A DNA stretch of 6,824 nucleotides from Planctomycetales bacterium 4484_123 (GCA_002049885.1 MVCS01000149.1:1-6824), one strand, 5' to 3'; counted from the stretch's first letter, positions 1-6,525 are shown. Notes: generated by a model from the sequence alone, not told the origin. Numbers and translations: made by a program.

Positions 1-2
1 TC

Positions 3-2732
3 GGCATCATCCGCGGCATCGGACCCACCGCCGACCTGGTGGAAAACACCATCACCTCCACCGACGGCCTGGACGAGATCTCCGCCCGCAGCATCTTCGA
101 CAACGCCATCTACATCCCCGTGACCATCAAGAAATTCGCCGCCTCCGAGGACATCAGCGGCAACACCAACGTCACCGTGGGGTCCATCCTGGAACTGTCC
201 ACGGGCACCGACTTCGCCGGCAACGTCTTCAACATCGCCACCGAACTCCGTCACGCCCGCATCGGTGGGCATTTCCTGTATTCCGAACTGTGGCTTCGGG
301 GACCCACCGATACCCGCCTGGGCGCCCTAGACGTCCAGGGCAACATCTCCGGGCTGATCCACTCCAACGGCAACATCGGCCAGATCATCAGCCGGGAAGG
401 ACTCATCTCGGCCGACGTGGTCACCGTGGACCCCAACTTCAACGCCGACGTGGGTGCCATCACCACTGCCGGCGGCTTCACCGGCTCGCTGGAGGTCTCC
501 GGCGACCTCGGGCGATTCACCTCCTACGCCACCCTGGGCGCCGACCCGTCCACCTTGCCGAACCTGACCCCGCTGCGGTTCAACATCGCCGGCAACCTGG
601 GGCAGTTGACCGTGAAAGGAGGCAAGAAGGGCTCCCCGCCGGTGCACCTGTACACCTCCCTGTACGTCGGCGGCGACCTGGGCAAGCTGGACGTGGACGG
701 GTCGCTCTACGCCGACCTCCTGGTCAACGGCAACGTCGGGCAGCTCGTCATCGACGGCGACATGGGCGGCGTCTTCGGCCCCAGCGTGCTGGGCAACGTC
801 AACATCCTCGGGTCGCTGGGCAGCCTCAACCTCGCAGACGGGGCCAACGTGGTGGGCAACCTGACCACCGGCGGACCCATCGGCAAGATCGTCCTGCGCG
901 ACAAGTCCAAGGACCCGGCCAAGGGCAACATCCTGGGAACCATCACCTCCACCCACGGTTCCATCAACAACGTCAGCCTCCAGAACGGCAGGCTCGGCGG
1001 GCTGAACGCCGCCACCAGCATCGGCAAGGTTACCCTCAAGGGCGACCCGGCCGATCCGGCCAACGTCACCGGCCCCATCGTCGCCAACGGCGGCGGCATC
1101 GCATCGCTGACCATCATCAACGGCAATCTGCTGGCTGACGTGACCGCCGCGGGCGGCTTGCTGAGCAAGTTCAACATCTCCGGCGGCGATGCAGCCGCCG
1201 GCGTGACCATCTACGCCTCCGCCGGCGTGGGACAGTTCACCATCAAGAACGGTGACCTCAACGCCGACCTGACCACCGACGCCGGCCTGAAGAAGCTGGC
1301 GGTCATGGGCAGCGACGTGACCGGCGACGTCACCGTGGCCGGCAGGGCCGACAACATCAGCATCGCCGGCGACCTGACGGGCAACCTCTGGGCCGGCGGC
1401 GGCTTCAGGTCCATCAATATCGGCGGTGACGTCACCGGCGCCGTCATCGCCAGCCTCTTCAACATCGACAGGGTCAACATCGGCGGCGACGTGACCAACA
1501 GTCAGATCATCGGCGGCTGGGACCCGGCCACCGGCGCAGTACACAGCGCCGACCTGGGGACCCTCTCGGTGGGCGGAGACTGGACGGCCTCCGTCGTGGC
1601 CCTGGGCGTTGACCCGGTGGACGGCGACTTCCTGACCGATCCCAACGTGGCCGCTCCGGGCGTCAGCAGCCTGGGCAGGATGACCGTCCGCGGTACCGCC
1701 TCCGCCCTCAACAGCCGCATCCTGGCGGATACCCGCTTCGGCATCGTCCCGGTGGATCTGCTGGGCGTGGCCTCGACCGTTCCCGGCGTGACCCCGCCGT
1801 TGAACCCCGACCCGGCCAAGCACTTCACCGCCGGCAAGATCATCGCCGCCGACGGCCTGGTCATCACCTACAAGGGCGACGGCAAGGGCAGCTACGACCC
1901 GGCCACCGGCCAACTGATCCTCCAGGGCGTCGGCGAGAAACACAGCCTCGCCCTTCAGTACACCGGCCCGGTCAAGACCATCCACATCGCCGGCGACGAC
2001 GACCTTGGCCTCAGCAGCCTGAGCTTCCGCGGCGACCTGCTGGCCGGCGACATCTCGCTGCACGGCGGCCTGGGCAAGCTCACCGCCGGCAACGTTGCCG
2101 CCGGGTCGAGCTGGCAGCTCCTGGGCGGGGCGAAATCCATCACCTCCAACGGCCTGGACGCCGTCACCGTGCACGCCGGGCCCATCGGTTCCTGGAAACT
2201 CATGGGCGACTACACCCGCACCGCCACTGAGGGCCTGACCGCCGACGCCATCGGCAACATGACCATCTACGGCGACCTGACCGCCTCCATCGCCACCACC
2301 ATAGCCGGCATCAAGTCGCTGACCGTTCGCGGCGACGTGGACGGCCGGTGGATGGCCGCGGGCGAGCAGCAGATCGTCTCCGCCGGCGGCCTGGACAAGC
2401 TGGCGGTCAACTCCATCGGCGCCGAGCCGGCCATGAACGCCCTGCTGGCGGGCAACCCGCTGACCGGCCTCCTACGGCAACCCGGCGGTGGATACCGCGG
2501 TCCGCAGCCTCAGGGGCATCGGCAGCTTCTCGGTGCGGGGCGGCGACGTTTACGGCATCATCAGCACCGGCGGGCTGCTGAAGAGCCTCACCCTCACCGC
2601 CCCCGGCGACCAGGCCGTGCTCTTTGGCCGGGTCCGCGCCGGAGACGGCATTGGCAAGGTCCAGGCCGACCGCCTGGACGGCGCCATCGTGGCCTCCGCC
2701 ACCAACGTCGGCAGCGTCAGCATCAGCCATGA
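3..2732 (+). CDS. Giant extracellular beta-strand-repeat protein, N-terminal part (5' partial, ends out of frame after about 2470)
   Basis: The frame is open from the first bases of the window, so the true start, and presumably a signal peptide, lie upstream; the GTG at 39 is only the first possible internal start. From about 300 to 2460 the translation consists of short repeats of the form G-x-hydrophobic-x-x-hydrophobic-x-hydrophobic-x-G-(N/D)-hydrophobic-x-G, for example FNIAGNLGQLTVKGG, LYVGGDLGKLDVDG and INIGGDVTGAVIA. Such Gly/Asp/Asn-rich repeats are typical of right-handed beta-helix or stacked beta-strand surface proteins. No cysteine is seen before the frame change. After about 2470 the frame reads into Arg/Pro/Gly/His-rich sequence typical of an out-of-frame shadow and stops at 2732, while the adjacent frame continues the repeats. 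I therefore read this as the front half of the gene ending at 5010. Role inferred: long stalk or adhesin-like scaffold outside the cell. Exact family not recognised. Confidence 0.8.
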   Translation, partial: GIIRGIGPTADLVENTITSTDGLDEISARSIFDNAIYIPVTIKKFAASEDISGNTNVTVGSILELSTGTDFAGNVFNIATELRHARIGGHFLYSELWLRGPTDTRLGALDVQGNISGLIHSNGNIGQIISREGLISADVVTVDPNFNADVGAITTAGGFTGSLEVSGDLGRFTSYATLGADPSTLPNLTPLRFNIAGNLGQLTVKGGKKGSPPVHLYTSLYVGGDLGKLDVDGSLYADLLVNGNVGQLVIDGDMGGVFGPSVLGNVNILGSLGSLNLADGANVVGNLTTGGPIGKIVLRDKSKDPAKGNILGTITSTHGSINNVSLQNGRLGGLNAATSIGKVTLKGDPADPANVTGPIVANGGGIASLTIINGNLLADVTAAGGLLSKFNISGGDAAAGVTIYASAGVGQFTIKNGDLNADLTTDAGLKKLAVMGSDVTGDVTVAGRADNISIAGDLTGNLWAGGGFRSINIGGDVTGAVIASLFNIDRVNIGGDVTNSQIIGGWDPATGAVHSADLGTLSVGGDWTASVVALGVDPVDGDFLTDPNVAAPGVSSLGRMTVRGTASALNSRILADTRFGIVPVDLLGVASTVPGVTPPLNPDPAKHFTAGKIIAADGLVITYKGDGKGSYDPATGQLILQGVGEKHSLALQYTGPVKTIHIAGDDDLGLSSLSFRGDLLAGDISLHGGLGKLTAGNVAAGSSWQLLGGAKSITSNGLDAVTVHAGPIGSWKLMGDYTRTATEGLTADAIGNMTIYGDLTASIATTIAGIKSLTVRGDVDGRWMAAGEQQIVSAGGLDKLAVNSIGAEPAMNALLAGNPLTGLLRQPGGGYRGPQPQGHRQLLGAGRRRLRHHQHRRAAEEPHPHRPRRPGRALWPGPRRRRHWQGPGRPPGRRHRGLRHQRRQRQHQP

Positions 2733-3060
2733 CATGAGCCACAGCAGCATCATGGCCGGCGTGGATCCCGGCGATGCCGGTTATGACCCGGCCCACGGCG
2801 GGGAGCTGGCCAACGTGCAGCTCGACGGCCGGACCACCCCCGCCTGGCGGACGCCGCTCAATGCCGACACCATCGGCGGCGGGGACGTCAAGAGAGTCAC
2901 CATCGGCGGCAGCATGATCGCCTCCAGCATCACCGCCGCCGTCGGGGCAGGCCAGGACGGTTGGTTCGGAACGGCCGACGACCGGGTCCGCGGCACCGGC
3001 TTCGTGCAGCAAGTCCGCGTGGGCGGCAGCCTCAGGGGTTCGCCCAACCCGGACGAGCAC
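315..3060 (+). repeat. Tract of degenerate short beta-strand protein repeats (about 20 residues each)
   Basis: The encoded protein repeats a pattern close to G-x-I-x-x-I-x-I-x-G-D-V-x-G-x-V-x-A. Clear units include SLYVGGDLGKLDVDGSLYA (about 659), ISIAGDLTGNLWAGG (about 1360), INIGGDVTGAVIA (about 1413), VNIGGDVTNSQIIGG (about 1473), MTIYGDLTASIA (about 2260) and VTIGGSMIASSITAA (about 2900). Units vary in length and sequence, so the DNA is only loosely repetitive, although codons such as GGC-GAC and AAC-ATC recur. Between about 1790 and 1990 the pattern is interrupted by a less regular beta-rich stretch (GLVITYKGDGKGSYDPATG). The boundaries given are approximate. Confidence 0.7.
2464..2487 (+). 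other. Frameshift site joining the two halves of the giant protein gene
   Basis: Upstream, the coding frame ends in ALLAGNPLTGL. Downstream, the real frame reads YGNPAVDTAVRSL. The two join cleanly if one C of the CC at 2471-2472 is removed, giving LTGLYGNPAVDTAVRSL. The in-frame stop of the downstream frame at 2461-2463 confines the switch to 2464 onward. The local sequence CTCCTACGG is not a known +1 recoding signal: there is no stop codon in the slippery position and no upstream SD-like stimulator. A one-base insertion, real or technical, is therefore the simplest reading. Confidence 0.75.
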
Positions 3061-5010
3061 TACGGCATCTTCGCCGCCAGCGCCATGCCGCAGTACACCG
3101 CCCAGCCCATGCAGCCGCTGGACCACAACTTCACCATTGCCACGCAGGCCTTCGGCGTGGGCTCGCCCAGAATCGTGGACGTGCAGTTCCTGGCCGACCG
3201 CATCATCGTGTTCTTCGACCACGACATCGACTTCTCCACCATCAACACCCGCGTGCAGGACCCCACCCGGCCCACGACTTTCGACCTGGTGGTCTCTCAC
3301 AACGGGACCTTCGGTCCGGCTGAGCCCGACGACGTCAGCATCTCCGACACCGTCGCCCACAGCCTGGAATACGACCACGTCTCGCACTCGGTGACACTCA
3401 GGCTCGATCCGTCGATCGGCACGTTCGTGGCGTTGAACAAGGGAACGAACTTCCAGCTGACCATCGACGCCGACATCGTGGCCGACCGCCGCGGGAACCT
3501 GCTGGACGGCGACTTCCAGGACGAATTCCCCACCGGCGACGGCATGCCGGGCGGCGACTTCGCCTTCCGCTTCATCCACGGGGACGCCGGCGACACCCCG
3601 GCCACGGCCATCGACCTGTCCTCCGGCGTGTCCATCCTGCGCATGAACGAGGTACTGAACCTCAACGCCCGCATCGGCGACAACGCCCCCAGGCCGGCCG
3701 ACCAGGACGTCGACTACTACTCCCTGGACGTCCACGAGGGCGACCTGCTGTACTACGCCTGCTCCGGGGCATCGGTCGCGCAGGTCTCCGGGCCGACCGA
3801 CTTCTCGCTCAGCGGCAGCGGCTACCGCGCCACCGCCGATGGCACGGTGTTGCTGGAGGTCACCGGCTCGCCGGGGCCCTACACCCTCAGCGTGCTGCTG
3901 TTCAACGACGGCAACAGCAACTTCAACTTCGACGATCCCACCCAAACCCCCACGCCGGTGGTGTGGGTGGGCGACAAGGCCCTGGTGGACCCGCTGGCGG
4001 ACACCATCGTTGGCGAGATCACCGGCCCGGACGATTTCGACCTCTACGACCTCGGCCCCCTGCCGGCCTTCACCGAAATCGACATCGCGCTCGATACCAA
4101 GCTCATCGGCAGCTCCCTGGATCCGAAGCTGGCGGTGTTCAACTCCAATGGCGACCTGGTCGGGAACATCGTCTTCAGCCATGCCCTGACCGGCTGGTTC
4201 GACATGGGCAAGATCGACACCTCGGTGACGCTCCGGACCACGGCGCTCACGCCCGCCGACGACACCTACTACGTCGCCGTGGCCGGCATGACTTCCACCG
4301 CCGCCGACTTCCGCGAGGCCGACCTGGGCCAGTATCACCTGAGCATCACCCAGAGCCCGGGCCTGGCCCCGGTGTTCATGCCGCAAGTGGTGTACCTGAA
4401 CTTCGACGGCGGCGTGGCCGAGTTCATCACCGATGTCTTCGGCGACTCTTATGAAGGCCGGGTCGTCGATACCTACCAGCGGCCGCTGTCGGCGACCACC
4501 TACGGATTCAGCGCCGAGGACACCCAAGCCCTCATCAACGAGGTGGTCAACACTGTCGAGGCCGCCTACGCCGGCTTCGGGAACATCTCCTTCACCACCG
4601 TCAAGCCCATGGGCGGACTGTACAGCACCGTGTTCATCGGCGACAACCCCGCCCCGGACCGAGCCACCGTGGGCATCGCCGAGCACATCGACACCAACAA
4701 CAGCGACCTGTCCGACCAGGCTGTCATCTTCGGCGGCGAGCTGGCCTGGCAATATTCGGCCGACAACGGCTACAGCCTGGCCGAGGTGGGACTGGCCATC
4801 GGCAACAACGCTGCACACGAACTGGCCCACATCCTGGGCCTGAACCACGTCAACGCCAGCGCCGGGCCGGAAACCTGGATGATGAGCTATCCGCCCGACG
4901 ATGCCGTGCCCATGGTCTTCACCACGCACGAACACCTGATGAACGACGCCAACGAAGAGTTCCACATCGGCTACCAGAACAGCGTGATGTCGCTCTGGTC
5001 GATTCAGTAA
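2488..5010 (+). CDS. Giant extracellular protein, C-terminal part: repeats, Ig-like, two PPC-like domains and metzincin zinc metalloprotease
   Basis: This is the continuation of the upstream repeat protein in the next frame. The frame is open from 2464, and GTG 2488 is only the first possible start codon. It has no convincing Shine-Dalgarno, so independent initiation here is doubtful. Domains in order: the last beta-strand repeats to about 3060; an Ig-like segment at about 3121-3580 (RIVDVQFLADRIIVFFDHDI onward, resembling SbsA-type Ig folds); a PPC-like domain at about 3589-3910 (DVDYYSLDVHEGD); a second PPC-like domain at about 3961-4360 (DDFDLYDLGPL, DPKLAVFNSNGDLVG, YYVAVAG); and a metzincin protease at about 4390-5007. 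The protease has the zinc motif HELAHILGLNH (three His ligands, Glu as catalytic base) followed by the Met-turn MMSY. The protein ends 39 residues after the Met-turn with no PEP-CTERM, sorting or dockerin tail. Only one cysteine is visible, in the first PPC-like domain, and no cysteine-switch propeptide is seen. Inferred role: secreted or surface-anchored endopeptidase; substrate unknown. Confidence 0.85.
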   Translation: MDTAVRSLRGIGSFSVRGGDVYGIISTGGLLKSLTLTAPGDQAVLFGRVRAGDGIGKVQADRLDGAIVASATNVGSVSISHDMSHSSIMAGVDPGDAGYDPAHGGELANVQLDGRTTPAWRTPLNADTIGGGDVKRVTIGGSMIASSITAAVGAGQDGWFGTADDRVRGTGFVQQVRVGGSLRGSPNPDEHYGIFAASAMPQYTAQPMQPLDHNFTIATQAFGVGSPRIVDVQFLADRIIVFFDHDIDFSTINTRVQDPTRPTTFDLVVSHNGTFGPAEPDDVSISDTVAHSLEYDHVSHSVTLRLDPSIGTFVALNKGTNFQLTIDADIVADRRGNLLDGDFQDEFPTGDGMPGGDFAFRFIHGDAGDTPATAIDLSSGVSILRMNEVLNLNARIGDNAPRPADQDVDYYSLDVHEGDLLYYACSGASVAQVSGPTDFSLSGSGYRATADGTVLLEVTGSPGPYTLSVLLFNDGNSNFNFDDPTQTPTPVVWVGDKALVDPLADTIVGEITGPDDFDLYDLGPLPAFTEIDIALDTKLIGSSLDPKLAVFNSNGDLVGNIVFSHALTGWFDMGKIDTSVTLRTTALTPADDTYYVAVAGMTSTAADFREADLGQYHLSITQSPGLAPVFMPQVVYLNFDGGVAEFITDVFGDSYEGRVVDTYQRPLSATTYGFSAEDTQALINEVVNTVEAAYAGFGNISFTTVKPMGGLYSTVFIGDNPAPDRATVGIAEHIDTNNSDLSDQAVIFGGELAWQYSADNGYSLAEVGLAIGNNAAHELAHILGLNHVNASAGPETWMMSYPPDDAVPMVFTTHEHLMNDANEEFHIGYQNSVMSLWSIQ
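4816..4890 (+). other. Metzincin zinc-binding motif and Met-turn
   Basis: HELAHILGLNH is encoded at 4816-4848 and matches HExxHxxGxxH exactly; in metzincins the three His bind zinc and the Glu activates water. The Met-turn MMSY follows at 4879-4890, ten residues after the motif. This short spacing resembles compact matrixin-like or bacterial metzincins. The presence of every catalytic element argues that the C-terminal half is not decaying, despite the upstream frameshift. Confidence 0.9.
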
Positions 5011-5036
5011 CCCCCGCCTGGGGCGCGCAAGAACAT

Positions 5037-5071
5037 CGGCCCGGGTGCCTCGGCCAGAGGCGCCCGGGCCG
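5037..5071. terminator. Hairpin between convergent genes, probable bidirectional terminator
   Basis: The arm at 5037-5049 (CGGCCCGGGTGCC) pairs with 5059-5071 (GGCGCCCGGGCCG) over 13 positions, with one G-U pair and a nine-base loop. It sits 27 bases after the + strand stop and 18 bases beyond the - strand stop at 5089. The downstream flanks (TTACCTTG on +, ATGTTCTTG on -) are only modestly T-rich, so it is not a textbook intrinsic terminator. Its placement between two facing stops still makes termination or 3'-end protection the likely job. Confidence 0.65.
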
Positions 5072-5088
5072 TTACCTTGCGCTGTGGG

Positions 5089-6258
5089 TCAGCCCCGCCG
5101 TCGCTGCCGGCGCAGCTCCGCCAGCCTCTCGTGCAACATCCGCTGCCCGGCCACCTCAGCCGTCAAGGGCGACTTGTGCACCCCGGTGATCTGGTCGGCC
5201 AGCAGGTCGAGGAAGGTATCCACATCCTGGTCCCACGCCTGAGAGAGGATCTCATGGCGCAGGTCGCGATGGACCACGCAGAACAACGGCGCAGCTCCCT
5301 CCCGGCCGTGGGCCTTCTCCAGCGTGTACACACTGGATGGCCTCGGGCGCGACGTTCGCGGCACCACCACGGCAAGCCAGTGTGCCTCCGGCGGGACCAG
5401 CGGCTCCGGCAGCCTCACCACCAGGCAGCGCTGCTCCAGCAGCTCAGCAGTCAGCGCAGCCAGACCCTCAGGCGAGACGTCGTCGCTGCGCCCCACCTGA
5501 CGGGCCAACGCCCCCGCCCGCCGCCACAGCCCCTCCAGCAGCTCCCGCCCGCCCAGACGGGTCACCTCCGAGACTACCCGGTCAGGCTCCGAAAAAACTG
5601 TCTTGGGGAACACCTCATAGGCGAACACACAATGCTGATAGCGGAAGCGCTCCGACCGAGGCAGAGGGCTCTCCGGCTCCTCGCGCCTGGGCCGCCATGC
5701 CACCGCAGACACCGGGCGGGCACCCAGCGCCCGCCGGCGCGACTCGTCGCCCAACTGCTCGGCCAGGGTCTCCAGGAACTGCTTCTCGCCCGCCTGGCAC
5801 GTGCGGCCATGGTTACGCCGCGAGCCATCCGGCAGCCACTCGCACAGCACGCCGAGGTGGCGGCGGCCCGCCTGCGAGAAGGTCTTCTCCAGCACCAGGT
5901 AGCGGTACTCCAGTTCGCCCTCGTGCCGGTCCTCTATGAAGGCCGCAAACTGGGCCTCGGGCACGGCCTGGGCCCGCGGCATGGCGATCAGGACGCAGCG
6001 CCGGCCGGCCACCTGGTCCACCCTCGCCTTCAGCCCCTCGGCAGAAAGGCCCTGCTCTTCCCCGCGCGCCCGCGCCTGGACGTGAGCCTCCTGCCACAGC
6101 ACCTCCAGGATGTCCCCCGCCAGCGATGAATCCATCGCCCGCATGAACCCTTGCGGGTCACGGAACGCATGCTGCGGCAGCAGCTTGTGCGCGAAAAGAT
6201 AGTGCTGTGCCCGCAGGCCCTGCCCGCCACGCGCTGGATGCGAACCCCGTGCTGACAT
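5089..6258 (-). CDS. Uncharacterised 389-residue protein with an internal domain duplication
   Basis: The gene is complete: ATG at 6258-6256, TGA at 5091-5089, and GGGAGGA (6275-6269) ten bases before the start. I do not recognise the family. The protein is two diverged copies of one domain. Residues 17-125 align without gaps to 207-315 at an offset of 190, and the ends (FLETLAEQL at 161-169, FLDLLADQI at 349-357) align at 188. Shared features are an opening QHxxFAxxxxP, an LExLWxxA helix, SxEGLxA, RRC or QRC followed by a hydrophobic strand and P, then PEA, and a (V/T)LEK strand. The N-terminal tail (1-14), the linker (about 171-204, Arg/Glu/Pro-rich) and the C-terminal Arg-rich tail are low in complexity. 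No signal peptide or membrane segment is seen, so it is probably cytoplasmic. It is convergent with the giant protein gene and divergent from dnaE. No catalytic motif can be named. Confidence 0.85.
   Translation of the reverse strand: MSARGSHPARGGQGLRAQHYLFAHKLLPQHAFRDPQGFMRAMDSSLAGDILEVLWQEAHVQARARGEEQGLSAEGLKARVDQVAGRRCVLIAMPRAQAVPEAQFAAFIEDRHEGELEYRYLVLEKTFSQAGRRHLGVLCEWLPDGSRRNHGRTCQAGEKQFLETLAEQLGDESRRRALGARPVSAVAWRPRREEPESPLPRSERFRYQHCVFAYEVFPKTVFSEPDRVVSEVTRLGGRELLEGLWRRAGALARQVGRSDDVSPEGLAALTAELLEQRCLVVRLPEPLVPPEAHWLAVVVPRTSRPRPSSVYTLEKAHGREGAAPLFCVVHRDLRHEILSQAWDQDVDTFLDLLADQITGVHKSPLTAEVAGQRMLHERLAELRRQRRRG
5188..5640 (-). repeat. Copy 2 of the duplicated domain in the 389-residue protein
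   Basis: This encodes residues 207-357. Landmarks are YQHCVFAYEVFP, LLEGLWRRA, VSPEGLAA, QRCLVVRLP, PEAHWLAVVV, YTLEK and FLDLLADQI. Seven of 14 positions are identical to copy 1 in the LExLW helix, and fewer elsewhere, so the duplication is old. Confidence 0.75.
5752..6210 (-). repeat. Copy 1 of the duplicated domain in the 389-residue protein
   Basis: This encodes residues 17-169. Landmarks are QHYLFAHKLLP, ILEVLWQEA, LSAEGLKA, RRCVLIAMP, PEAQFAAFIE and LVLEKTF. It contains one stretch absent from copy 2 (LCEWLPDGSRRNHGRTCQAG), which carries two of the protein's cysteines and makes this copy about two residues longer. Confidence 0.75.
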
Positions 6259-6268
6259 TGCTGCACAA

Positions 6269-6275
6269 TCCTCCC
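6269..6275 (-). promoter_or_regulatory. Shine-Dalgarno of the 389-residue protein gene
   Basis: On the - strand the sequence is GGGAGGA, ten bases before ATG 6258. It supports that start over other in-frame candidates. Confidence 0.7.
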
Positions 6276-6335
6276 GAGCCGCCCACCCATCGGCCAGAAG
6301 CGCCCCGGCAATGCGCCCGTCCTGTCTTCATAGGC

Positions 6336-6364
6336 ATTCTATCGCCTCCCAACCGCCCCGCCAA
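6336..6364 (-). promoter_or_regulatory. Candidate sigma-70-type promoter for the leftward gene
   Basis: On the - strand, TTGGCG (6364-6359) and TAGAAT (6341-6336) are separated by 17 bases. They match the housekeeping -35 and -10 at 4/6 and 5/6 positions. The predicted start near 6329 leaves a leader of about 70 bases before ATG 6258. The call rests on consensus matching alone. Confidence 0.4.
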
Positions 6365-6371
6365 GGGCGGT
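6352..6371. repeat. Seven-base inverted repeat in the divergent intergenic region
   Basis: ACCGCCC (6352-6358) and GGGCGGT (6365-6371) are perfect inverted arms around the six bases CGCCAA. Those six bases are exactly the candidate -35 of the leftward promoter. It could be an operator or a small hairpin. In DNA this GC-rich it could also be chance. Confidence 0.4.
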
Positions 6372-6447
6372 CCGCTCATTCTCCCACACCGCCACGCCAG
6401 CAGGCGAACCCTGCGCCTCTCACCCGCCATAGCCATGGCCAGGTCAC

Positions 6448-6476
6448 TGGTCAGGCCCGGTAGAAGATGATATAGT
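6448..6476 (+). promoter_or_regulatory. Candidate promoter for dnaE with extended -10
   Basis: TGGTCA (6448-6453), 17 bases, then TATAGT (6471-6476) match the -35 at 4/6 and the -10 at 5/6. A TG at 6468-6469 gives the extended -10 form TGnTATAGT. The predicted start near 6483 leaves a leader of about 50 bases. This is the most AT-rich spot in the intergenic region and is well placed for dnaE. Confidence 0.55.
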
Positions 6477-6500
6477 GCCCGGGCAGTCTTCACCCGGGCA
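6476..6500. repeat. Palindrome and direct repeat at the predicted dnaE transcription start
   Basis: TGCCCGGGCA (6476-6485) is a perfect ten-base palindrome that begins at the last base of the candidate -10. Its CCCGGGCA recurs at 6493-6500, a pitch of 15 bases. It could be an operator or a leader element; no regulator is identified. Confidence 0.4.
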
Positions 6501-6525
6501 TGGATGCGCGCAGCGCACAGGCAAC

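Noticed and set aside
327..2174. 615-residue open frame on the - strand opposite the repeat tract
   Set aside because: It is compositionally the mirror of the + strand repeats (GDV/GG becomes AGDV/VDG) and contains no recognisable motif. It is a shadow of the repetitive GC-rich gene.
2464..2476. Programmed +1 ribosomal frameshift
   Set aside because: GGC-CTC-CTA-CGG lacks a stop or rare-codon pause of the known +1 type and an upstream stimulator. It is kept only as a remote possibility under the frameshift finding.
2488..2490. GTG as an independent start for a separate protease gene
   Set aside because: There is no Shine-Dalgarno, no signal peptide follows although the product is clearly extracellular, and the repeat pattern runs straight through from upstream. 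A frameshifted single gene fits better.
2407..4965. 852-residue open frame on the - strand opposite the protease gene
   Set aside because: Its translation is a monotonous Val/Gly/Asp/Ala/His mix with no domain, while the + strand frame carries clear domains and a protease motif. Long antisense frames are expected in GC-rich coding DNA.
5592..5597. Run of six A (T on the coding strand) in the duplicated-domain gene as a slippage site
   Set aside because: The frame continues correctly on both sides into aligned duplicate sequence, and six bases is a weak slippage run.
5077..6129. 350-residue open frame on the + strand opposite the duplicated-domain gene
   Set aside because: It is Arg/Pro/Gln/His/Leu-rich, starts just past the terminator hairpin without a Shine-Dalgarno, and lacks any domain. 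The - strand frame has an SD and an internal duplication that only makes sense as protein.
6207..6470. Small + strand open frame in the divergent intergenic region
   Set aside because: It overlaps the start of the - strand gene, has no SD, and is a Pro/Arg/Ala-rich shadow covering the candidate promoters.
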